Positions 7,272 to 13,608 of a stretch of DNA of 24,163 bases are shown piece by piece. A program made the translations under genes and the position numbers. This DNA is from a virus. Where the stretch lies: positions 1-24,163 of the IMG/VR virus record IMGVR_UViG_3300014819_000068; one strand, given 5' to 3'. How positions within the stretch are numbered: position 1 is the stretch's first letter; every line of letters begins with the position of its first letter. The notes below the pieces were generated by a model. It had not been told where the DNA came from and did not search any database. It was given only the letters and a program-made list of their open reading frames with translations.

Positions 7272-7892
7272 ATGGAAAAATCATTAGTCCTTCCAGGACA
7301 TTTTGGAAATTCGTCTAATAATATTAAAATAATAAAAAATTTTATTGAATTAGATGATCTAAAAACAATACAGAAATTTCTTCCCACAATAAATGAGTGG
7401 ATGGATGCTGGGGAAAACCAATACGCTGAAGACGGCACATGTATCTACGATTCGTCTTATTGGCAGAATAGACAATGTAGTTACGATATTTTATCGAGGA
7501 TAAATCTTGATATCTATAATCTAATTGATAAATATATTATAAAAATGCAGTGGTTTTTAGAAAATCAATTTAAAGTTCGCTTAACTGTTAGACCCCCAGT
7601 CATAATTAGATGGTTTCCCGGCTTAGAGCAACGACCACACGCCGATAAACAGTTAAATGACGGATCTCCGAATCCGTTTCCAACTTATGATTTAAATTCA
7701 CTTCTTTATTACAATGACGACTTTGAAGGTGGCGAATTATATTATCCACAACATGATATAGTCGTAAAACCAAAACCAGGACTGGCTGTAGCTCATCCGG
7801 GAGATGTAAATTATCTTCACGGAGTAAAAATGGTTACCAAAGGAGAAAGATTTACTACACCATCTTTTTATACGATAACGGAATTGTTATAG
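7272..7892 (+). CDS. 2OG-Fe(II) oxygenase on the plus strand
   Basis: This encodes 206 residues. It is another P4H-like dioxygenase: RWFPGLEQRPHADKQ gives H123 and D125, SLLYYNDDFEGGELYYPQ is the strand pair after the motif, and YLHGVKMVTKGERFTTPSF gives H183 and the 2OG-binding R193. The subfamily differs from both the tandem paralogues and the gene at 6458. It is one of only two plus-strand genes. It is read from its own promoter, and only 4 bp separate its stop from the convergent stop of the gene at 7897, with no obvious terminator between. The substrate is unknown. Confidence 0.9.
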   Translation: MEKSLVLPGHFGNSSNNIKIIKNFIELDDLKTIQKFLPTINEWMDAGENQYAEDGTCIYDSSYWQNRQCSYDILSRINLDIYNLIDKYIIKMQWFLENQFKVRLTVRPPVIIRWFPGLEQRPHADKQLNDGSPNPFPTYDLNSLLYYNDDFEGGELYYPQHDIVVKPKPGLAVAHPGDVNYLHGVKMVTKGERFTTPSFYTITELL

Positions 7893-7896
7893 ACTT

Positions 7897-8331
7897 TTAA
7901 TTTGGTGGAAAAAAATTCTGTCCGTCAAATGTCCAGTTTTTTTTGGGAGGATTTTCTAGATTTGTTACATCAATAATAACTGGATTCTTTTTTAAATTTT
8001 CTAAAAACATCAATGAATCTGGTTCATCTTTTGGAAACATAATCCAAGAAGTTACAATGCCATCTGAAGTGAGGGCATACTTGTAGTTGTTTCCTATATC
8101 TTTTGCTTCACACAAATTAGTATTATTATTAGGTGGAAAAAAATTCTGTCCGTCAAATTTCCAGTTTTTTGTTATCATAGAAGCTTCTGGGAGATCGGTG
8201 CATTCTATGAATATTGGATTTCTAGAATAGGAATCACATGTTGATTCAAATGAGGGCTGATCATCAGAAATTTTGTGCACAAAGAAAACTTTTTGTTCTG
8301 CGCAAAAAGCAAATAATTTGTAGTTTGACAT
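7897..8331 (-). CDS. Protein of two tandem repeats ending in 'NWxFDGQNFFPPN'
   Basis: This encodes 144 residues made of two units of about 65 residues. Unit 1 (about 4-68) starts YKLFAFCAEQKVFFVH and ends NWKFDGQNFFPPN. Unit 2 (about 82-144) starts YKYALTSDGIVTSWIM and ends NWTFDGQNFFPPN. A 'W-x-(F/Y)DGxxFxPP' motif at the end of a module is common in phage fibre and virion proteins. The units have drifted apart except for the last 13 residues, which are almost identical at DNA level (see the repeat). AAGGA lies about 8 nt before the ATG at 8331. I do not recognise a family; a small virion or fibre-associated protein is the best guess. Confidence 0.75.
   Translation of the reverse strand: MSNYKLFAFCAEQKVFFVHKISDDQPSFESTCDSYSRNPIFIECTDLPEASMITKNWKFDGQNFFPPNNNTNLCEAKDIGNNYKYALTSDGIVTSWIMFPKDEPDSLMFLENLKKNPVIIDVTNLENPPKKNWTFDGQNFFPPN
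7904..7942. repeat. 39-bp direct repeat, copy 1
   Basis: This copy matches 8132-8170 with one mismatch (7931), at an offset of 228 bp (76 codons). It encodes the 'NWxFDGQNFFPPN' end of each unit of the host gene. Confidence 0.8.
8132..8170. repeat. 39-bp direct repeat, copy 2
   Basis: This is the second copy of the 39-bp repeat at 7904-7942, in the same frame of the same gene. The DNA between the two copies has diverged strongly. Confidence 0.8.
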
Positions 8332-8362
8332 TTTAAATCCTTATATTGTGTACTATTTATCC

Positions 8363-8371
8363 ATTATAACA
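8363..8371 (-). promoter_or_regulatory. Consensus extended -10 promoter (TGTTATAAT)
   Basis: The minus strand reads TGT-TATAAT, a perfect extended -10, ending 31 nt before the ATG at 8331 with AAGGA between. A GATAAATA element lies just downstream (8354-8361). It overlaps the stop of the sulfotransferase gene. Confidence 0.5.
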
Positions 8372-9221
8372 CATAATGTACATATTCCCATAGTTGCATA
8401 TCAAGTTGATTATTTTCTTCAATTTTTTTTATATCTTTTTTTGACAACATTTGTTTTAATTCATTTGTTGTAAAAATATTATCATTTATTTTCACACTAG
8501 ATTTATTATATTTAATATTTTTTTTAATGTCATCTCTTATGTCATTAAAAATGGTATTTGGATTATTTTTTTTAAATAGACTAATAACGTCCTCTGTAAA
8601 TTGGTAAACTTTATCTACAACTCCTATAATTTTTAATTTATCTATTTGGTCTTTAGCTTTTGTCCAACTTGTGTCATCATTTGGTATATACCAATTTTGA
8701 CTTTTATTAAGATAATTCATTTCGTTTTTATGATCTTTAATCATTAGTTTTTCATTTAAATTCATACAAGTATGATTATATTTGTAATTAAAGATATAAT
8801 CTGGTATACCATTACAAAGATGTCTTGACTGCAAATTTCTGTGTTCTGCATAAAAAATGTCTTCAAAAAGATAGTACTTTATCTTTTTTTGAATTGAATC
8901 AAGTTTTGTATAGGCGTCTATGGTTTCAAAAACTTTATTAGTAGCCAGGTAAGCAAAATTGCTTATGCTTCTATCTACTGGATTTCTTGCTAAAAAAACA
9001 GTATCTACATTTTTTACTTTTAAAATTGGATAATTGCCAAAATGACCTTGTATTATTTTATATTCATTTAAATCAATTTTTTTATCAAATATAGTTTGAC
9101 CATAAAATGCCAGAGTGTCATATTCGCTAATACATTTTTTTAAATTAATGGATACTGTTGTTCCTCCACATTTTGGAACATGTAAAACATAGATAGTTTT
9201 ATTATTTATATGTAATCCATT
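8364..9221 (-). CDS. Sulfotransferase (PAPS-dependent type), start codon unresolved
   Basis: A continuous open frame of about 285 codons runs from 9221 to the stop at 8364. Near the N-terminus is NNKTIYVLHVPKCGGTTVSI, the 5'-phosphosulfate-binding loop (H-x-PKCGGTT) of Sulfotransfer_2-type enzymes, and about 75 residues later VFLARNPVDRSISNFAYL, the 3'-phosphate-binding motif (R-x-P-V-x-R-x-x-S). The C-terminal half is very Lys/Asn-rich. No ATG, GTG or TTG exists in frame before a TTG at 8834, which would delete both motifs. An ATG at 9220 is out of frame by one base and meets a stop after four codons. So either a rare start codon, a frameshift or an indel is involved. The enzyme would transfer sulfate from PAPS to a carbohydrate or protein hydroxyl; the target is unknown. 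Confidence 0.75.
   Translation of the reverse strand, partial: NGLHINNKTIYVLHVPKCGGTTVSINLKKCISEYDTLAFYGQTIFDKKIDLNEYKIIQGHFGNYPILKVKNVDTVFLARNPVDRSISNFAYLATNKVFETIDAYTKLDSIQKKIKYYLFEDIFYAEHRNLQSRHLCNGIPDYIFNYKYNHTCMNLNEKLMIKDHKNEMNYLNKSQNWYIPNDDTSWTKAKDQIDKLKIIGVVDKVYQFTEDVISLFKKNNPNTIFNDIRDDIKKNIKYNKSSVKINDNIFTTNELKQMLSKKDIKKIEENNQLDMQLWEYVHYVL
9203..9210 (-). promoter_or_regulatory. TATAAATA element at the 5' end of the sulfotransferase frame
   Basis: TATAAATA occurs on the minus strand where the N-terminus of the sulfotransferase seems to be encoded. If it were a functional promoter, the start would have to lie downstream, but no standard codon exists there. It may be chance in AT-rich DNA. 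Confidence 0.2.
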
Positions 9222-9234
9222 TTATTTTAAAGAA

Positions 9235-9651
9235 TTATGTATTATTCCAACCCAAGAAGTTGCCACAACTGTCACGTACTTCAGGACCATAGAAAAAGAC
9301 GCCAAAGCATGGTGGGAAATATGGTGGGAAGAACGGTGGGAAAAACGGTGGGAAGAACGGTGGGAAAAACGGTGGGAAGAATGGTGGGAAAAACGGTGGG
9401 AAAAACGGTGGGAAAAACGGCGGAAAGAATGGCGGAAAGAACGGCGGGAAATATGGTGGAAAATATGGTGGGAAGAAGGGGCTATGAATAGTGTAATTGA
9501 TTGGTGTACCCAATGGAGTCACTGTTGTATCGGTTACGGCGTTTTTAACCTTATCAAGATCTCCAGAAACTGCGGTTGATTCTGCGGTTACGTTACCTAC
9601 AGTAAAACCCGCATTGGTAATAGTTGTATTAGCGGTTGCTTTTGCTGTTCC
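9235..9651 (-). CDS. PASTA-like domain plus (FFPP)14 repeat protein, 3' part after +1 shift
   Basis: This frame opens with Gly (GGA, 9651) and gives about 138 residues. Joined to the 24 residues encoded before the CGG at 9652, it forms a 162-residue protein. Residues about 20-80 look like a PASTA unit: KPTIAA-GTAKATANTTITNAGF, then TVGNVTAESTAVSGD and VTPLGTPINYTI, including the Gly just after the shift. Then come 14 four-residue units FFPP or YFPP (9310-9477), and a tail CFGVFFYGPEVRDSCGNFL with GWNNT at the end. PASTA units bind cell-wall or glycan ligands in bacteria, so a virion adhesin is plausible. The proline-rich tract is a candidate target of the P4H-like oxygenases (inference). The only in-frame standard start is a GTG at 9522, which would lose most of the PASTA unit. 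Confidence 0.7.
   Translation of the reverse strand, partial: GTAKATANTTITNAGFTVGNVTAESTAVSGDLDKVKNAVTDTTVTPLGTPINYTIHSPFFPPYFPPYFPPFFPPFFPPFFPPFFPPFFPPFFPPFFPPFFPPFFPPFFPPYFPPCFGVFFYGPEVRDSCGNFLGWNNT
9310..9477. repeat. 12-bp tandem repeat encoding 14 FFPP/YFPP units
   Basis: There are fourteen in-register 12-bp units, about GGTGGGAARAAC on the plus strand with scattered synonymous changes. On the minus strand they encode Phe/Tyr-Phe-Pro-Pro. Slippage or recombination could alter copy number without breaking the frame. Confidence 0.85.
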
Positions 9652-9724
9652 GTGCTGCTATGGTTGGTTTAGCGGCTTTTCTTTTACTACCTTTACCAGG
9701 CTCTGGTGTCTTATTAGCGCTCAT
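9629..9724 (-). CDS. 5' part of the PASTA/FFPP gene, ends soon after CGG
   Basis: This 31-codon frame starts at the ATG of 9724, just after the stop of the upstream fibre gene (TAATATG). It reads MSANKTPEPGKGSKRKAAKP, then TIAA, then CGG (codon 25) and six more codons to a stop. The basic, Lys-rich N-terminus joins smoothly to the PASTA-like frame if the C at 9652 is skipped. It is unlikely to be a gene of its own. Confidence 0.6.
   Translation of the reverse strand: MSANKTPEPGKGSKRKAAKPTIAARNSKSNR
9649..9652 (-). other. +1 shift site 2: CGGA
   Basis: The minus strand reads GCA-GCA-C-GGA-ACA. In frame 0 it gives CGG and a stop six codons later. Skipping the C at 9652 yields Ala-Ala-Gly-Thr and restores the PASTA-like consensus Gly. 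Confidence 0.7.
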
Positions 9725-9725
9725 A

Positions 9726-11438
9726 TTATGCTGCCAAGTCTCCTAGTGCTACCCATGTATCGGTAGCTCTCTTTATAAGTGTAGCAGATGACCATTGTGC
9801 GCGCAACTTAAGCCCTGGTGTGGCATTAATCGTTACGCCTGATTGGCCAGCTATAGTTGTTTGACCTGCTCCGGTCTGCAGTACTGTTATCGTAGTTCCA
9901 ACCGGGAAGGCTACGTTTGCGTTGGTGGGGACGGTTAGGTTATGACCAGAAGCCACGCTCATTTCAACCATCTTTGACCTGTCTGCAAGAACAAGGGTAT
10001 AAGCGGCTGTTTGGGCATTTGTTAGTGTGTCACCCACAATTCTTTCATACTTTGTTCCGTCATTTGTAAACTCCCAACAGTCGTCTGTTTCATTCCATCT
10101 AACCAGAACATTTGTTGATGTACCGCGCTCTACTTCAATGCCAGCATTTTCTGATGGTGATCCAGTAACATCGTTATTTAAAACGATAATATTATCTGAA
10201 ACATTCAAAGTTGCGGTATTAATTGTTGTGGTTGTTCCGTTTACTGTTAGGTCTCCAGAAACAGTGAGGTTTCCGGCGACTGTGGGATTTGATGTATTTA
10301 TCCAAGCTGATCCGTTATATAGAAGAACCTGGTTTGCAACGGCAGATGTAATTGTAACATCGCCAACATCGTCTAGGGCATTAATTGTTGGTATCGATGC
10401 ATTAACCCAAGCGCTACCATTGTATTTAAGATACTGATTTGTAGCGTTGCCTGTTATTGTTACATCGCCAACATCATCAAGATTATTAATCGTTGGAATG
10501 TCAGCCCACTGTAAACCGCTTGCAGTTGAGCTATTCGCTTTAAGGAATTGACCATTTGTTCCTGCAGCCAGTCTACCAACAGTGTCTGCTGCGGAAGCAA
10601 CAATAAGGTCACCTTTTGCATCAACAATTGAATTTGCGATATACGTATTAGCGGCAGTCGCAGTTGTAAGATAAGTGCTAGAGGCGGTTGCGGTTGTAAG
10701 ATAGGTGCTAGAGGCGGTTGCGGTTGTAAGATAGGTGTTAGCTGCCTCTGTGCTCAATAAGCGCAACCCAATCGCCGTATTAACTCCGGATAGATCAACT
10801 TGTGAAGACTCTTTGTCAGTAACCCTTCCGTATTGATCAACCGTTATTGAACTTATAAAATTAAGAGTATTTGCGCCATTGACATTGTTAACGTTGACAC
10901 TTGCTAAGTCGATGTTATCTGCATTGACGACTATTCTTGCAGAATTTGCTGTTTGCACATTAAAGTAACTTCCATCAAGAACTAAACCAGTTCCAGCTAA
11001 AAATGAACCAGCGGAGCTAAACTGAACTACGTTTATAGCGTCCGTTCCAACAACAAATGTATCTGGATTTGATACTGTCAGCACGAATCCTTTTCCAGCA
11101 GATGTTCCGTTGGTGACAAAGATATAGGCGCCTGGTATTTCACTAGCCTCATTGCACAAACCGCACCTAGTCAAAACCCAGGGAGTTGATCCATCACCAA
11201 CAGTTGTGACAACATATCTACCATTTTGGGCTGCTGTAGTTTGATTTTTTACCAAAATTCCTTGATTGACAGAAAATCCAGACAATGAGTCAACTGTAAG
11301 TGCGCCGTTTGAATTAGCTGTTAATGTTGCGCCAACTCCGTTTGTTCCATTATTGTACGTTGCATCAAGATTGGCTATTGTAGCTACCCTTGCGGAAGGT
11401 TTTGCTTTAATCCCGCTTGCAATTTCGTCAACATAACC
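9726..11438 (-). CDS. Modular tail-fibre/adhesin protein, 3' part after +1 shift
   Basis: This gives 570 residues from the Gly codon at 11438. Joined to the 71 residues before the CGG at 11439, the protein has about 641. After the junction it reads GYVDEIASGIKAKPSARVAT, normal for phage fibre proteins in which 'ATK-x-YVDE' starts a helical neck. Further on come three 10-residue units (TYLTTATASS), two 'LDDVGDVTIT' segments, and the module with VSDNIIVLNNDVTGSPSENA that recurs in the other fibre genes. The C-terminus has a beta-rich tip (TTITVLQTGAGQTTIAGQSG). It is a probable trimeric fibre or receptor-binding structural protein. Without the shift, the only start is a TTG at 11486 with out-of-context residues. 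Confidence 0.8.
   Translation of the reverse strand, partial: GYVDEIASGIKAKPSARVATIANLDATYNNGTNGVGATLTANSNGALTVDSLSGFSVNQGILVKNQTTAAQNGRYVVTTVGDGSTPWVLTRCGLCNEASEIPGAYIFVTNGTSAGKGFVLTVSNPDTFVVGTDAINVVQFSSAGSFLAGTGLVLDGSYFNVQTANSARIVVNADNIDLASVNVNNVNGANTLNFISSITVDQYGRVTDKESSQVDLSGVNTAIGLRLLSTEAANTYLTTATASSTYLTTATASSTYLTTATAANTYIANSIVDAKGDLIVASAADTVGRLAAGTNGQFLKANSSTASGLQWADIPTINNLDDVGDVTITGNATNQYLKYNGSAWVNASIPTINALDDVGDVTITSAVANQVLLYNGSAWINTSNPTVAGNLTVSGDLTVNGTTTTINTATLNVSDNIIVLNNDVTGSPSENAGIEVERGTSTNVLVRWNETDDCWEFTNDGTKYERIVGDTLTNAQTAAYTLVLADRSKMVEMSVASGHNLTVPTNANVAFPVGTTITVLQTGAGQTTIAGQSGVTINATPGLKLRAQWSSATLIKRATDTWVALGDLAA
10651..10740. repeat. Three 30-bp tandem repeats
   Basis: The second and third copies (10681-10710 and 10711-10740) differ at one base; the first (10651-10680) is more diverged. 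They encode TYLTTATASS-type decapeptides in the neck of the fibre protein. Confidence 0.8.
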
Positions 11439-11652
11439 GTTTTGTCGCCAAAGACGTTGAGGTGCTTCCCGCATTAGATGCAACAACTGAAGTTACATTT
11501 AAAATTCCAGTAGCAGAAATGTTTGCAACAACATTGCCATCAGTGCCCTTAAATTCAACCAATGGAGCAGTAGCGCCATTGGCGGCCTTAAATACGACTG
11601 CTTCATCATTAACTGTTATTTCTGGTGCTGTTTCAAATCTTAAACGGGCCAT
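11428..11652 (-). CDS. 5' part of the 9726 fibre gene, ends after CGG
   Basis: The ATG at 11652 has an AGGAG Shine-Dalgarno 4 nt upstream, so translation clearly starts here. The 74 codons read MARLRFETAPEITVNDEAVV, then FEVKGTDG-like beta segments (VEFKGTDGNVVANISATG) and SVVASNAGSTSTSLATK. Codon 72 is CGG, then Leu-Cys-stop. The truncated product would be only the N-terminal virion-attachment part of the fibre. This head has no obvious separate function. Confidence 0.7.
   Translation of the reverse strand: MARLRFETAPEITVNDEAVVFKAANGATAPLVEFKGTDGNVVANISATGILNVTSVVASNAGSTSTSLATKRLC
11436..11439 (-). other. +1 shift site 3: CGGT
   Basis: The minus strand reads ACA-AAA-C-GGT-TAT-GTT. Frame 0 gives Thr-Lys-Arg-Leu-Cys-stop. 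Skipping the C at 11439 gives Thr-Lys-Gly-Tyr-Val-Asp-Glu, the usual neck sequence of such fibres. Confidence 0.75.
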
Positions 11653-11723
11653 GGTTCTCCTATAAGCTTAGTTATTGGTATAATCAAATGCTCGTTGAAT
11701 ATAGTAATGGCTTATTCATAAAA

Positions 11724-12530
11724 TTATTGTGTTATTCTCTTTAAATATTCTAACATTTTACCGTGGTATTTTATGCGCCCAAAGTGGGTTAAGTTAATGG
11801 TTGGGTCTACCCAAACTTTTCCACCCATTTTCTGCCAATATCTACAAAATCCATAGTCTTCAGAAAGGAATCTGCCATCTTCGTCTACGTATGAATTAAA
11901 AAGAGCATAACCGTATTCTTTTTCGATATCATGCAATGCGCCAGTATCGTCATTGTATTTTAATTTTTTATATTTTTTAAACATTTTTTCAAATACTTGT
12001 CGCTTTATTAACATAAAGCCTGTTCCAGCTTCGTAGCATTCTATGGCACCATTTTCTATATTAAGCTGGACTTCGCCAGGCTTAGTAAGATGCACCACAT
12101 ATCTTGTTGCGTATTCCATCAGATCTTTTGAATCAAGATCTTTAAGAGCTCCATCTTTAACTCTTTCCCAGTTTATTTCTTTGATCGGATAAGAAGCCGT
12201 CATAACGTCCTTATCGTGCCATAGCATCTTGAGAACCGCTTCTTTGTCAAATTGAAGATCTGTATCTATAAACATAAAGTGAGTAGATGTCTCACTGCCC
12301 ATAAATTTAGCTACTAAATTATTTCTAGCTCGATTAATTAAAGAATCTGATATTGTACAGACTGAGTACTTAAGACCAATTTCTTTAAAATACAAACATG
12401 CCTGCATAAAACTCATCATGAACGGTTCTGTTACATGAGAGTCGTAACACGGAAGAGCAAAGAAAACATTCCATTCTTGAATTTTTTCTTTTGGGATTGT
12501 TATATTAATATTTTGTTGTTCTATAGACAT
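11724..12530 (-). CDS. Glycosyltransferase, GT-A fold
   Basis: This encodes 268 residues from the ATG at 12530. NVFFALPCYDSHVTEPFMMS starts the nucleotide-binding half, SDSLINRARNNLVAKF follows, and THFMFIDTDLQF carries the metal-binding DxD (D89, D91). The C-terminal part has GTGFMLIKRQVF and RFLSEDYGFCRYWQKMGGKV, typical of GT2-like or Anp1-like phage transferases, with the acceptor-side ED pair. It probably adds a sugar to a virion protein, host surface glycan or DNA base; the position among fibre genes favours virion decoration (inference). A perfect TATAAT lies 7 nt before this ATG. A second ATG three codons upstream (12539) lacks a ribosome site, so I prefer 12530. Confidence 0.88.
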   Translation of the reverse strand: MSIEQQNINITIPKEKIQEWNVFFALPCYDSHVTEPFMMSFMQACLYFKEIGLKYSVCTISDSLINRARNNLVAKFMGSETSTHFMFIDTDLQFDKEAVLKMLWHDKDVMTASYPIKEINWERVKDGALKDLDSKDLMEYATRYVVHLTKPGEVQLNIENGAIECYEAGTGFMLIKRQVFEKMFKKYKKLKYNDDTGALHDIEKEYGYALFNSYVDEDGRFLSEDYGFCRYWQKMGGKVWVDPTINLTHFGRIKYHGKMLEYLKRITQ

Positions 12531-12537
12531 AATTCCC

Positions 12538-12543
12538 ATTATA
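12538..12543 (-). promoter_or_regulatory. Consensus -10 (TATAAT) 7 nt before the glycosyltransferase ATG
   Basis: The minus strand reads TATAAT-GGGAATT-ATG, placing the transcription start at or next to the ATG of 12530. GGGA could alternatively act as a weak Shine-Dalgarno on a longer transcript. Confidence 0.45.
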
Positions 12544-12551
12544 GCATAATG

Positions 12552-13544
12552 CTACCAGGTTGACAAAGAAAATCTCTTCCATGTGTTTTCGTCAACACAT
12601 ATATAAATATAATTTTCATCATAAGCTATGTCTCCCTTTTGACCATCTGAGGATGATGTTGTGGGGGCTGCTACTGTAATGTCGTTAAAAGAAGGTGGAG
12701 TTACTTTTCCGCCAACACCTTTAAATACCGTTATTTCTTTAGAAGAAGATTCTGGCGCTACCTCGAAAGCAACTGAAACCGCATTTGCTGTAGTAGCTTC
12801 CCAATATGGCTTTACGAATCCATAAGGAGCTTCTGTATCTCTGACTATTATTGCAACATCTCTTGAATTTAAATTATGGTTTATTTCAAATACAGAACTA
12901 GAACCATCTCCAACTATTTTAGAATAACTAAACCCTTCTAGTGGAAGAAAAACAGAAGCTACAATAGAGTTTGCCAATGGAGCTGCGCTAAAATCTAATG
13001 TAACTTTATTTGAAGATGTTGCAAAAGTGGCTGCTTCAACAAAGTCGTAGTCGGCGTTAGCATTTCTTAAGGTTACAACCACATCTCTTGAACCAAGTCC
13101 ATGATTAATTTCAAAGCTTGAGTTTGATCCGTTACCTATTGTTTGGCTGTGGTAATCGTACTCCCCTGCAGAACTTATGAATACTCTTCTTGAGTTTGAC
13201 GAAACTGGAGCAGAGAAATCTAACATTACAGTGTTGGCAGTTGTAGCTTCACTTCTTACAAAAATTGCATCGTATGGACTTGCTGCATCGAGTACTGAAA
13301 CAACCACATTTCTGCTATCCAAGTTATGCGTGACAACATAAGAAGAACTTGATCCATCCCCAATTGTTGTGGCATAGACCGAGGGTTGGCCGTCTACTTC
13401 ATCACTAGCCGGAGCAAATTTGCTACCATCAAATTTAAGTATTTGACCAGAGGTGGCATTTGAAAGATCTAACTGTACGCCAGATACCGTAATCGTATCA
13501 CCGACTACGAGCCCATTCTTAACTACGAAATCTTTGTCTGCCAC
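12552..13544 (-). CDS. Tail-fibre-like protein with three 'IGDG...HNLxSRDV' repeats
   Basis: This encodes 330 residues from a GTG at 13544; a GGGA lies 12 nt upstream and no ATG is available. The N-terminus reads DKDFVVKNGLVVGDTITVSG, common at the start of phage fibre proteins. Three beta modules of about 65 residues follow, each starting (I/V)G(D/N)GSxSxxxxxH and containing (N/D)SRxVxVxxxxxxxxY; single copies occur in the genes at 13609 and 18992. The C-terminus (DIAYDENYIYICVDENTWKR) is a tip seen in many phage structural proteins. It is likely a virion fibre or tail appendage. A TATAAATA element lies 57 nt upstream. Confidence 0.85.
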   Translation of the reverse strand: MADKDFVVKNGLVVGDTITVSGVQLDLSNATSGQILKFDGSKFAPASDEVDGQPSVYATTIGDGSSSSYVVTHNLDSRNVVVSVLDAASPYDAIFVRSEATTANTVMLDFSAPVSSNSRRVFISSAGEYDYHSQTIGNGSNSSFEINHGLGSRDVVVTLRNANADYDFVEAATFATSSNKVTLDFSAAPLANSIVASVFLPLEGFSYSKIVGDGSSSVFEINHNLNSRDVAIIVRDTEAPYGFVKPYWEATTANAVSVAFEVAPESSSKEITVFKGVGGKVTPPSFNDITVAAPTTSSSDGQKGDIAYDENYIYICVDENTWKRFSLSTW

Positions 13545-13600
13545 TAAAGTTCACTGTCCCTCTAGTTTAAAAACTATTAAATTGTTGAGGTATTTCTACC

Positions 13601-13608
13601 TATTTATA
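13601..13608 (-). promoter_or_regulatory. TATAAATA element upstream of the gene at 12552
   Basis: The minus strand TATAAATA lies between two fibre genes, touching the stop of the upstream one and 57 nt before the GTG at 13544. It matches the T4 late-promoter core and could equally act as a -10 box. Confidence 0.4.

Noticed and set aside
9310-9477. CRISPR-like regular repeats
   Set aside because: The period is only 12 bp, there are no unique spacers, and the repeats are in frame within a gene.
9237-9491. Open frame on the plus strand rich in Val-Gly-Lys
   Set aside because: It is the antisense shadow of the 12-bp FFPP repeat; repeats keep all frames open.
12602-12609. TATAAATA on the plus strand
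   Set aside because: It lies inside a minus-strand coding region, points at no gene and is explained by Tyr/Ile codons in AT-rich DNA.
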